DNA of 64,000 nt from Desulfomonile sp963700305 (lineage in GTDB: Bacteria > Desulfobacterota > Desulfomonilia > Desulfomonilales > Desulfomonilaceae): contig CAVOXB010000011.1 in the NCBI GenBank assembly GCA_963700305.1, positions 372,001 to 436,000 of the forward strand, written 5' to 3'. Made by a program: the position numbers and the translations under genes. This document shows positions 53,931 through 62,072 of this stretch, one piece after another. Positions within the stretch are counted from its first letter, which is position 1. Every line of letters starts with the position of its first letter. The notes under the pieces are model-generated. The model searched no databases. It was not told the origin of the DNA and saw only the letters and a program-made list of their open reading frames with translations.

Positions 53931-55847
53931 ATGAAGAAAATATGTTTGGCAATCGCACTAGCCCTCTCTCTGGGCTTTCTGCTCAATTTCGCAATGCCTG
54001 ACAATGCGGTCGCAGGACCCGAGAGTGTTATAGCCAACTTAATGGTGGCTCAAACAGCCCCCGTTCCTACAAAGGTTGAGGCTAACAAAACTATCACTAT
54101 CACGATGTTCATCATCATCGTTTTGATAACGATGTATATAGTGTACTGGGCCGCGAAACGGACCAAGACTACGGCTGACTTCTATGCTGCTCGGGGCTCC
54201 ATTACAGGGGCACAAAACGGGTGGGCGATCGCCGGAGATTACATGTCCGCGGCCTCGTTCCTTGGGATTGCGGGGCTGATCTGCCTTTATGGGTACGACG
54301 GGTTCATGTATTCCGTTGGGTGGTTGGTCGCCTATGTCACCGTGCTACTGATCGTGGCGGAACCTTGCCGAAACTCGGGCAAGTACACCATGGGCGACGT
54401 CCTTGCGTTCCGTTCGTCTCCAAGGCCGGTACGTGCGGCTGCCGCCTTCTCCACAGTGCTCGTCTCCATCTTCTATCTGACTGCACAAATGGTTGGCGCC
54501 GGCAAGTTGATGGAGCTTCTGTTGGGTATTCCTTTCAGGATTGCGCTCACTGGCGTCGGCTGCCTCATGATCGTGTACGTGGCATTGGGAGGAATGATAG
54601 CTACTACGTGGGTGCAAATCATTAAAGCCGGACTTCTTATGACCGGCGCGGGCATATTGTGCATATTGGTGGCGGCTAAGGCAGGATTCAATCCTGTCCA
54701 ATTCTTCTTCGACATAGCCAATAACACCCAGATTCAGGAATGGACGAGGATACAGCTCTTGAAGGATGCAGTCGCTAAACCGGGCTTCGACTACGGGCAG
54801 CGCTTCCTGGAGCCAGGATTACTCTTGAAAGACGTTTGGGACCAGATCTCTCTGGGTATGGCTCTGGTTCTTGGGACAGCCGGTATGCCTCATATTCTGA
54901 TGCGTTTCTTCACCGTGCCGACTGCTCAGGCGGCACGCAAGTCCGTTATCATAGCCATGTTCATCATAGGCACTTTCTACATTTTGACGACCTTGTTGGG
55001 ATTCGGGTCAGCTATACACGTGAGCCCACAGATCTCTTTTGCGGTGGACAAAGGTGGCAACATGTCGAACATGTTGCTGGCGCAGATGTTGGGAAACCAG
55101 CTCTTTCCTCTGGCCGGGGATATACTCCTCGCGTTTCTCTGCGCTGTGGCCTTTGCAACAATTCTCGCGGTCGTGTCCGGTCTGGTGCTCGCTTCTGCTG
55201 CAGCCATTTCGCATGACATTTACGTCAATGCGATCAAGGGCGGTAAAGCTGACCAAAAAGAGCAGGTGGCAGCAGCCAGAATCGCATCAATTTGCGTAGG
55301 CGTTTGCGCCATTATTATTGCTATCTTGGCTGAAGGGCAGAACGTAGCCCATCTCGTCGCCTTGGCTTTTGCCGTGGCGTCTGCAGGTAACCTGCCGACA
55401 GTGATTCTCTCGCTGTTTTGGCGGAAAATGAGCACCGCAGGAATCGTAGCCGGTCTGGTAATCGGTGTGGTGCTGTCCATAGGCCTGGTGATGGTTTCTC
55501 CGAATATGCAGTATCCGAAGGTTATTGCTGCAGGTGAGAAAAAGATAGTGGACGCTCTGGAGCAGAAGCAGGCTGGCGGTGCGGTCCTTACCGAAAAGGA
55601 GAAGGGCGACCTGACCAAATCCAAAGCAGCATACGAGAAGAACAAAGATGGGACATCCTTCATTTTTGGTCTTGATAAACCACTGTTCCCATTGAAGAAT
55701 CCTGGTATAGTTTGCATTCCGGCCGGATTCTTGGCGGCAATCATCTTTTCCTTGCTCTTTCCAAGTAAGAAAGAAGAAGATGCCTTTGACGAGCTTTATG
55801 TGCGCCAGAATACAGGGGTGGGAGTAGCCCAGGCCATACAACACTAG
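53931..55847 (+). CDS. ActP-type sodium:solute symporter
   Basis: 638 residues of the solute:sodium symporter family, closest in pattern to acetate permease ActP: a cleavable-looking N-terminus, a conserved DFYAARGSITGAQNGWAIAG... segment, AEPCRNSGKYTMGDVLAF, and MPHILMRFFTVP. It is longer than E. coli ActP (549): the extra length is an N-terminal lead and a charged insert near residues 530-585. It imports a monocarboxylate such as acetate, propionate or pyruvate with Na+. A strong terminator follows. Confidence 0.9.
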   Translation: MKKICLAIALALSLGFLLNFAMPDNAVAGPESVIANLMVAQTAPVPTKVEANKTITITMFIIIVLITMYIVYWAAKRTKTTADFYAARGSITGAQNGWAIAGDYMSAASFLGIAGLICLYGYDGFMYSVGWLVAYVTVLLIVAEPCRNSGKYTMGDVLAFRSSPRPVRAAAAFSTVLVSIFYLTAQMVGAGKLMELLLGIPFRIALTGVGCLMIVYVALGGMIATTWVQIIKAGLLMTGAGILCILVAAKAGFNPVQFFFDIANNTQIQEWTRIQLLKDAVAKPGFDYGQRFLEPGLLLKDVWDQISLGMALVLGTAGMPHILMRFFTVPTAQAARKSVIIAMFIIGTFYILTTLLGFGSAIHVSPQISFAVDKGGNMSNMLLAQMLGNQLFPLAGDILLAFLCAVAFATILAVVSGLVLASAAAISHDIYVNAIKGGKADQKEQVAAARIASICVGVCAIIIAILAEGQNVAHLVALAFAVASAGNLPTVILSLFWRKMSTAGIVAGLVIGVVLSIGLVMVSPNMQYPKVIAAGEKKIVDALEQKQAGGAVLTEKEKGDLTKSKAAYEKNKDGTSFIFGLDKPLFPLKNPGIVCIPAGFLAAIIFSLLFPSKKEEDAFDELYVRQNTGVGVAQAIQH

Positions 55848-55857
55848 GGCGGCATCA

Positions 55858-55890
55858 AAAGGAATCGCCCTCAAGCAGAGCGATTCCTTT
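55858..55890 (+). terminator. Rho-independent-like terminator after the first symporter gene
   Basis: AAAGGAATCGC and GCGATTCCTTT form a perfect 11-base stem with an 11-base loop; the T-run closes the stem. It lies 11 bases after the stop codon. Confidence 0.75.
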
Positions 55891-55934
55891 AACTTGCAGC
55901 ACCTCAAACTCACTTACTTTAGGCGCTTCACAAT

Positions 55935-55974
55935 AGGCCCGTATCGATGCTAAACCGATCCGGGCCTCTGTTTT
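55935..55974 (+). terminator. Second terminator hairpin, with a T-run
   Basis: AGGCCCG-tATCG...CGAT-c-CGGGCCT forms a long interrupted stem followed by CTGTTTT. Tandem with the hairpin at 55858. Confidence 0.7.
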
Positions 55975-56803
55975 ATGGCTCCAGAATTAATGCTGACGTT
56001 AACGTCGGGGTTAACATGGCGGCAATCTTATTGTCAATAAAGAAACCGAAGTTTATCAATCGGCAAAATCGCACATCAAAACCAACAATATTTCATCTGA
56101 GAACACAAAATAATACCTACAAATTTAGTACAAAGGCCAACTAGAAGATGTGACTAAAGAAACGTTTAATTACCAAATGCAGAAGGACGATTTTAGCCAG
56201 TAACTCAATGCGAACCTTCTTTCGCGAAAAACGACAATCAAATAATCGAAAATGATCGAAAGCAGGAATTTTTCCTAAAAATAAAATGAATGTTTGTCTT
56301 ATCGAAGACGTTATAATATGCGTGGTCATACCCTGCAAAATGACATTACACGTGCTGCCATTACTATAATGACTAATGTTCATAACATAAACGCGAGTAG
56401 CCCGAGTCAGAAATGCAAGGCCGACTTGTGTATCTTTACAGATCTTGTCGACTAATGGAATAAAAGTGTGTCCTACTTAACTGCTTTCTGCATTTGATTG
56501 CGAAATCGCGAGCGAATGCTCACGATTTCCAGAAAAACTTCCAGCACCAGCATCGTCGCGCCCTGGTAAATCATTCTTGCTGGTACACCCAGATAGCTTC
56601 ATGATATTGGCCTGTTGCGGCACTTCTTGCAATCAAGTTTGTCTTCGTTCAAGCGAGGGAGTACGCGAGGCCAAACATTTTATCTTGACTTCGCGATCTC
56701 TCTGCATCAGTATGTTTGCATCCGTCCGTATTTTCCAACAAAAATGCTGGTCAGAATTATTTTGTACTGCGACCCTCTCAGTTAGACCGGAGGCTCGCGG
56801 CCA
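55975..56803. other. Intergenic region before the second symporter gene
   Basis: About 830 bases, AT-rich to about 56400 and then average. Short frames here have no recognisable content. A GGCAC...TTGC pair near 56619-56630 has the wrong spacing for a sigma-54 promoter. The function of most of it is unknown. Confidence 0.5.
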
Positions 56804-58852
56804 ATGAGGAAACCCAACAGGATGGGGAGACTATTTGTCCATCTAATATTGGCTATTACTGTAATGCTTGTAGTCGCCGGCGACGGGCCTGGATTGGCTG
56901 CGAACATCACAGAAACAAATATCGCGTGGGATATGATCTTCGCGACGCACGACATTAGTGCGCCTGCACCGCCCATCATGGATCAACCTCGTCTCGAATT
57001 GTCGGACCACCCACGTGCAGGCAGGCCGATCAGCGTGATTGTCTTTTTGGTGATAATTGCCATTACTGGCTGGGTGGTATTCATCGCTGCGAGGCGCACC
57101 AAAACCACTGCAGACTTCTATGTTGCTCACAGCGCCATCACAGGAACCCAGAACGGGTGGGCCCTGGCCGGCGATTACATGTCCGCTGCTTCGTTTCTTG
57201 GAATAGCGGGGCTCATTTCTTTGTACGGATATGACGGTTTCATGTATTCGGTCGGATGGCTGGTGGCTTACATAACTATACTTCTTCTTGTGGCTGAACC
57301 CTGTCGCAATGCCGGTAAGTTTACGATGGGGGACATACTCGCGTTTCGATCATTCGCTATTCCAGTCCGCTCCATGGGGGCTGCAGCGACAGTCACGGTC
57401 TCCACTTTTTATCTGATTGCGCAAATGGTGGGCGCAGGCAAACTCATGGAACTACTGTTCGGGATTCCATTCAAGTTAGCCATTTGCGGCGTCGGTTTTC
57501 TCATGATCATCTACGTGGTGTTTGGAGGTATGTTGGCCACCACATGGGTGCAGATAATCAAGGCCGGCATGATAATGATCGGTGCGGTTTTGTTGAGCCT
57601 ATTGGTGGCTGCCAAGTCCGGGTTCAACCCGATCAGTTTTTTTTCCGATGTCGCAAGAAACCCTCAGATAGGGGAATGGGTCAGGATATTTCTCCTTAAC
57701 CATCCGGTGCCCGAGCCTGGTTTTGATTATGGGCAAAGATTTCTGGAACCAGGTTTGTTTCTGAGGAACCCTCTGGATCAGATTTCACTGGGAATGGCGC
57801 TTGTTTTGGGGACCGCTGGCATGCCGCATATTCTGATGCGTTTTTTCACGGTTCCAAACGCAAGGGAAGCTCGCAAATCTGTAATAGTGGCGATGTTTAT
57901 CATCGGCAGTTTCTATATACTTACAACTTTATTGGGGTTCGGATCAGCTCTGTACGTTGGACCGACGGCAATATATAGAGCAGATACGGGCGGAAACATG
58001 GCCAACATTCTTCTTGCGGAGAAGTTGGGAAATGAGATCGCGCATTTGGTGGGCGACATTTTTCTGGCTTTTTTGTCTGCAGTGGCTTTTGCGACCATAC
58101 TGGCCGTGGTATCCGGCCTGGTGCTCGCTGCGTCTGCTGCGATTGCTCACGACGTTTACGTAAAACTTATCAAAGGCGGTAAAGCAAGCCAGCGTGAGCA
58201 AGTTAGGGCCGCAAGAACAACGGCATTTATAGTCGGAATAATTGCAATAGTAATTGGGATAGCAGCCGAAGGCCAGAACGTCGCGCAACTTGTGGCGCTG
58301 GCTTTTGCAGTTGCCGCGTCCGGAAATCTTCCGGTAGTGGTGCTCAGTCTATTCTGGAGACAATTCAATACCGCAGGCATAGTAGCAGGCCTGTTAGTCG
58401 GCACTGTTGCAAGCATAGTCTTGGTATTGGTTTCGCCGAACATGTTTTATCCGAAAGATATTGCCGCTGATGCCCAGCGAGTGATTTCCGTGCTCGAAAA
58501 ACGCCAAAGTGAAAATATGATTTTGCCTGCGAGAGAAAAGGCCTCGTTGGAAAAAGCGAGGATAGATTACGAAAAAAATAAGGAGGGGGTGTCCATTGTA
58601 GGCTTGGACAAGCCACTGTTTCCTCTGAAGAATCCCGGAATAGTGTCGATACCGCTAGGTTTTATGGCGGCTATTCTAGTGGCTTTCGTGTTCCCAAGTC
58701 CGCGGGAAGAGGAGCGATTCGATGAGCTTTTGGTACGGCAGCAGACCGGATATAGAATCGTTGATTTCATTGAAGACGAACAGCGGCAATTGCGCATAGT
58801 TTCTTCGCAGCAACCTAGGAGTGTCTCCCCTTCTACTGAAGGGCGTGGGTAA
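56804..58852 (+). CDS. ActP-type sodium:solute symporter, second paralogue
   Basis: 682 residues with the same conserved segments as the neighbouring symporter (DFYVAHSAITGTQNGWALAG, AEPCRNAGKFTMGDILAF, MPHILMRFFTVPNAREARK), an N-terminal lead of about 70 residues and the same charged insert before LDKPLFPLKNPGIV. It has no DUF485 partner, but the gene runs into an MFS transporter gene 14 bases downstream. Probably another monocarboxylate/Na+ symporter. It arose from the first by tandem duplication or by separate acquisition. Confidence 0.9.
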   Translation: MRKPNRMGRLFVHLILAITVMLVVAGDGPGLAANITETNIAWDMIFATHDISAPAPPIMDQPRLELSDHPRAGRPISVIVFLVIIAITGWVVFIAARRTKTTADFYVAHSAITGTQNGWALAGDYMSAASFLGIAGLISLYGYDGFMYSVGWLVAYITILLLVAEPCRNAGKFTMGDILAFRSFAIPVRSMGAAATVTVSTFYLIAQMVGAGKLMELLFGIPFKLAICGVGFLMIIYVVFGGMLATTWVQIIKAGMIMIGAVLLSLLVAAKSGFNPISFFSDVARNPQIGEWVRIFLLNHPVPEPGFDYGQRFLEPGLFLRNPLDQISLGMALVLGTAGMPHILMRFFTVPNAREARKSVIVAMFIIGSFYILTTLLGFGSALYVGPTAIYRADTGGNMANILLAEKLGNEIAHLVGDIFLAFLSAVAFATILAVVSGLVLAASAAIAHDVYVKLIKGGKASQREQVRAARTTAFIVGIIAIVIGIAAEGQNVAQLVALAFAVAASGNLPVVVLSLFWRQFNTAGIVAGLLVGTVASIVLVLVSPNMFYPKDIAADAQRVISVLEKRQSENMILPAREKASLEKARIDYEKNKEGVSIVGLDKPLFPLKNPGIVSIPLGFMAAILVAFVFPSPREEERFDELLVRQQTGYRIVDFIEDEQRQLRIVSSQQPRSVSPSTEGRG

Positions 58853-58866
58853 TTGCAGGAGCGGAA

Positions 58867-60210
58867 ATGGCAATTCAAGTAGCAAAGGTGCCCGCAAGGG
58901 CCTGGATAGTGACCCTAGCAGGCGCAGCCTGTAATCTGTGTTTAGGAATACTATATGCCTGGAGCGTATGGAAGAAGGCACTGGTGGATAAGCCAAAGGC
59001 CGATCTGGGCGAACTTATGACCGGAATTAACGCTGGATGGCCTTACCTAACGGATTCTCAAGGTACTTTCGCTTACTTCGTTTGCGGTCTTTTCTTCGCA
59101 TTTTTCATGATTCCCGGTGGCAGACTTCAGGACAAGTACGGCCCTAAAGTGGGTGCCACGGTGGGCGGCCTGTGCCTCGCTACGGGCTGCATCATTGCCG
59201 GACTCATGAAGAGTTATCTCGGTCTTATGATAGGGTTCGGGATACTCGGCGGAATAGGCATGGGGATAGGGTACGCTGCACCTACTCCGGCCGCACTAAA
59301 GTGGTTCGGTCCTCACAAACGTGGAGTAATCTCCGGCATCGTTGTAGCGGGTTACGGCGCGGCGGCAATCTATATAGCGCCTCTCGCTCAGTATTTTATA
59401 GATAATTATGGAATTTCAACAAGTTTCATCGGACTGGGGATATTCTTTGCCGTGGTTGTGGTTCTCGTGGGCCAATTGCTGTCCAATCCGCCGGCAGGTT
59501 ATGTGGCCCCAGGACCAGCGATCTCTCCCTCTGTAAGCGGCGCTGCCCCCAAACCTGCTGCTCCCGCTGTGGACTGGCTGCCGCCTGAAATGATGGGCCG
59601 ATGGCAGTACTACGCCCTGGTTTTCTTATTTATCGGAAGCGCCCAGTCGGGCCTGTTGATCATCGCCAATGCAGCACCCATTCTGGGTAAGACTGCTGGT
59701 AAGCTGGAATTCTTCGCGCAAAACGCATGGATAATCGCTGCGTTCGGCGGATTAGTAAATGCCATGGGTCGAGTCGGCACGGGGATGTATTCCGATAAGA
59801 TCGGCCGATCCAATTCTTATGTATTGAACGGAGTTATTTCGGCGCTATGTTTGCTGGCGGCTCCATTCATAATCCAGATGGAGAGCGTAACATTGCTGTT
59901 TCTGGCTGTAGGCATTGCTTACTGGCAGTATGGTGGCGGACTTGCTTTGATGCCTGCTTTTACTGCAGACTATTTCGGTTCCAAGAATTTGGGAGCGAAT
60001 TACGGATTCGTATTCATCGGCTGGGGATTAGGATTCCTGATGCCTCTGCTGGCTGGATACATAAAAGATTACACAGGCTCTTACGACCATTCTTTTTATA
60101 TTTCTGCGGCCATCCTAATTTCTGCGGTGATTTTGTGTCGCACTATTAAGAAACCTGTGAAGAAAGTGCAGGTGGCCATTCCCGAGCAGAGAAGGGCCGC
60201 TGTTGGCTAA
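58867..60210 (+). CDS. OFA-family MFS transporter
   Basis: 447 residues with 12 membrane segments and the pattern of oxalate:formate antiporter-like MFS proteins (YAWSVWKKALVD, then FFMIPGGRLQDKYGPK and GIGMGIGYAAPTPAALKWFGPHKRG). OFA members exchange small carboxylates or import monocarboxylates; the substrate is not fixed by sequence. The ATG follows AGGAG, 14 bases after the symporter stop, so both are in one operon. Confidence 0.88.
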   Translation: MAIQVAKVPARAWIVTLAGAACNLCLGILYAWSVWKKALVDKPKADLGELMTGINAGWPYLTDSQGTFAYFVCGLFFAFFMIPGGRLQDKYGPKVGATVGGLCLATGCIIAGLMKSYLGLMIGFGILGGIGMGIGYAAPTPAALKWFGPHKRGVISGIVVAGYGAAAIYIAPLAQYFIDNYGISTSFIGLGIFFAVVVVLVGQLLSNPPAGYVAPGPAISPSVSGAAPKPAAPAVDWLPPEMMGRWQYYALVFLFIGSAQSGLLIIANAAPILGKTAGKLEFFAQNAWIIAAFGGLVNAMGRVGTGMYSDKIGRSNSYVLNGVISALCLLAAPFIIQMESVTLLFLAVGIAYWQYGGGLALMPAFTADYFGSKNLGANYGFVFIGWGLGFLMPLLAGYIKDYTGSYDHSFYISAAILISAVILCRTIKKPVKKVQVAIPEQRRAAVG

Positions 60211-60292
60211 GGCAAAATTCCAACTGCCAGGAGTGTGCTAGGGCAAGCTTCCTGGGTATTCCAATGCCCAAAAGAATAAATGAATCCTGCCA

Positions 60293-60342
60293 GGCAGGGA
60301 CGGCCGGATCTCACCATAAGCAATGATGGCCGGCCTCCTGCC
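60293..60342 (+). terminator. Hairpin downstream of the OFA transporter gene
   Basis: GGCAGG...GGCCGG pairs with CCGGCC...CCTGCC, with a loop of about 22 bases. There is no T-run, so it is a likely but weak terminator. Confidence 0.4.
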
Positions 60343-60451
60343 TCGAAAACTGGGTTTATAGGGCAGTTCTCAGAATTGCGTCGGCTCGCTCAGGCCACGC
60401 GGAAAACTGAAAGATTGTCATTGCCGCAATCCGAAGTTATCTCCAATTAGC

Positions 60452-60636
60452 TATAGCGGTAGCCAAAAGTTGTGACGCTTGTTTTGCGGCCGAATCGGAA
60501 CAAATTCTTAGGCCCGGTCGCTGCCTGGCCATCATATAGCAATCATTGACTGTTTCGATATGATCTGCCGTCACGAAGGCCGGCAGCTGCTACTTCTTGT
60601 TTCCTCAAGCGGACACAAATTTTGGCAACCGCCATA
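60452..60636 (+). repeat. MITE-like repeat, copy 6 (diverged, both ends kept)
   Basis: The ends, TATAGCGGTAGCCAAAAGTT and (inverted) TATGGCGGTTGCCAAAATTT, are imperfect inverted repeats matching the ends of the other copies. The core has diverged and lost the CCGG hairpins. Confidence 0.55.
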
Positions 60637-60914
60637 AAACTAAGATTGCTTCGTCGTTCCACTCCTTGCAGTGACAGGGTTAGACTATTGCGGAACACGG
60701 TACAGAATCACTAGCCAAAGGTATCAAAAGGACGACAAAGGCATCTTCATCCGGATTCCGACTTGCGTCTGGATGTCGGACCCAGCCTTTTTTCCTTAGA
60801 CTCTCTCGTCGGGATTTTCATGTTCCGTTATAAGCGGCAGTTCGTGGTGGATCTATAAATAACAAATTGGCGGGTTCTAGAGCCTTCTTGACCGTATTCA
60901 CTGCTGAACGTGCA

Positions 60915-62072
60915 TCAGTGGATTTCCAAAATTACTTCTTTGCCTTTTTCTCTCAGGATATTCGCTATGGCCTGAACGCTGCGGCTCTTGAATCCCATCT
61001 CCTGCGGAAGATTAGGATTTAAATGAGCTGGATTGATTGCCTGTCCCAGGAAAATGGATACGGAATCCGCGTAAAGGAATTCCCAGGCAAGTTTGCTCGC
61101 CCCATCCCGTTTTCCGACCAGTTCCTCGATATCTTTTATGTTCTCGAGTATTTCCAGCGCATGATTAACCGTGTGAACTCCTTCGCTCACCAGGTCTATG
61201 CCTTCGAGCTTTCCTGTTGGAGGAATTTTGTTGGTCATCGTGGACAGGTCCACTACCACGTCTTTACCAATGGTTTTCGCGAGAATTCCAGCGGTAGTGC
61301 CTCCACTCACTATCTTTCTACCTGGAATCGCGAGGAAATGTTCTACTACCGGCCCATCATCCTCTCGCTTCACCGGCGGTCCGATCATGAAGGAAGCGAA
61401 TCGTTTGGGTCGTATCTTTAGCACTCCCACCGTTGTATCGTCTCCTGGCCTGCCTTCGTACAATTGCTTTGCTTGATCAACCAAAATCTGAGCCACCTTT
61501 TGTGCGGAAACCTCATCGTATACCTGAGTCTCTAGAAATTTCGCTATCTTGTCCCAGTCCCAACCCAGGTTGAGCAAACCGCCTATACCTGCATGGATTT
61601 CGCCGTCGCTAACCATTACCAGCCAGTCTCCGGGTTCCACGTGCACGCGGGCTTCCCTAATTTTTCTTGTTCCAATTACCCGGTCCCTGTATTTGAGTTG
61701 GCTTACATACCCGCGTTTAAGAAAAAACGTAGGAGGATTATCGAATTCAGCCAAATATACGCTTCCGTCATCCAACACCTTCAATAATGTGAAAGTGCTG
61801 TACGCTATTTTTCGGACTTTGCATTCCGGCAAGGTGTCGGTGAGAGTCTCTACGACATCCTCGAGCGGAAGCCCTCGTTCCATAAGGCGCATAGCGATCT
61901 TGGTCGTGAGTGTGGCCAGAATATTGGCCTTGACTCCGCTTCCAAGACCATCGGAAAGAACCATGAGCTTGCCCCCCTCTATGGGAACTACGCCCAGAGA
62001 GTCGCCACACAGGATCTCTCCATGCTTGCAGATGTGCGCTCCCCCTGATTCGATAAACAAAGGAGCATTCAT
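60915..62072 (-). CDS. PP2C/SpoIIE-family serine phosphatase
   Basis: 385 residues: a PP2C-type catalytic domain (about 15-220) with the metal-binding aspartates in LSDGLGSGVKAN, MVSDGEIHAG and GRPGDDTTVGVL, followed by a 150-residue C-terminal domain of unknown function. SpoIIE-type phosphatases dephosphorylate anti-sigma-factor antagonists or other phosphoserine proteins. Its ATG overlaps the stop of the sensor gene (ATGA), so the two work together; the target is not in the window. Confidence 0.88.
   Translation of the reverse strand: MNAPLFIESGGAHICKHGEILCGDSLGVVPIEGGKLMVLSDGLGSGVKANILATLTTKIAMRLMERGLPLEDVVETLTDTLPECKVRKIAYSTFTLLKVLDDGSVYLAEFDNPPTFFLKRGYVSQLKYRDRVIGTRKIREARVHVEPGDWLVMVSDGEIHAGIGGLLNLGWDWDKIAKFLETQVYDEVSAQKVAQILVDQAKQLYEGRPGDDTTVGVLKIRPKRFASFMIGPPVKREDDGPVVEHFLAIPGRKIVSGGTTAGILAKTIGKDVVVDLSTMTNKIPPTGKLEGIDLVSEGVHTVNHALEILENIKDIEELVGKRDGASKLAWEFLYADSVSIFLGQAINPAHLNPNLPQEMGFKSRSVQAIANILREKGKEVILEIH

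Larger units (their letters stand above)
60211..60914. other. Convergent intergenic region with a hairpin and a repeat
   Basis: About 700 bases between two converging transcripts. It contains a terminator-like structure at 60293-60342 and a diverged MITE-like element at 60452-60636. No gene was found. Confidence 0.55.

Noticed and set aside
56611..56632. A possible sigma-54 promoter (GGCAC...TTGC) before the second symporter gene
   Set aside because: The GG and GC elements are separated by eight bases, not the ten required.
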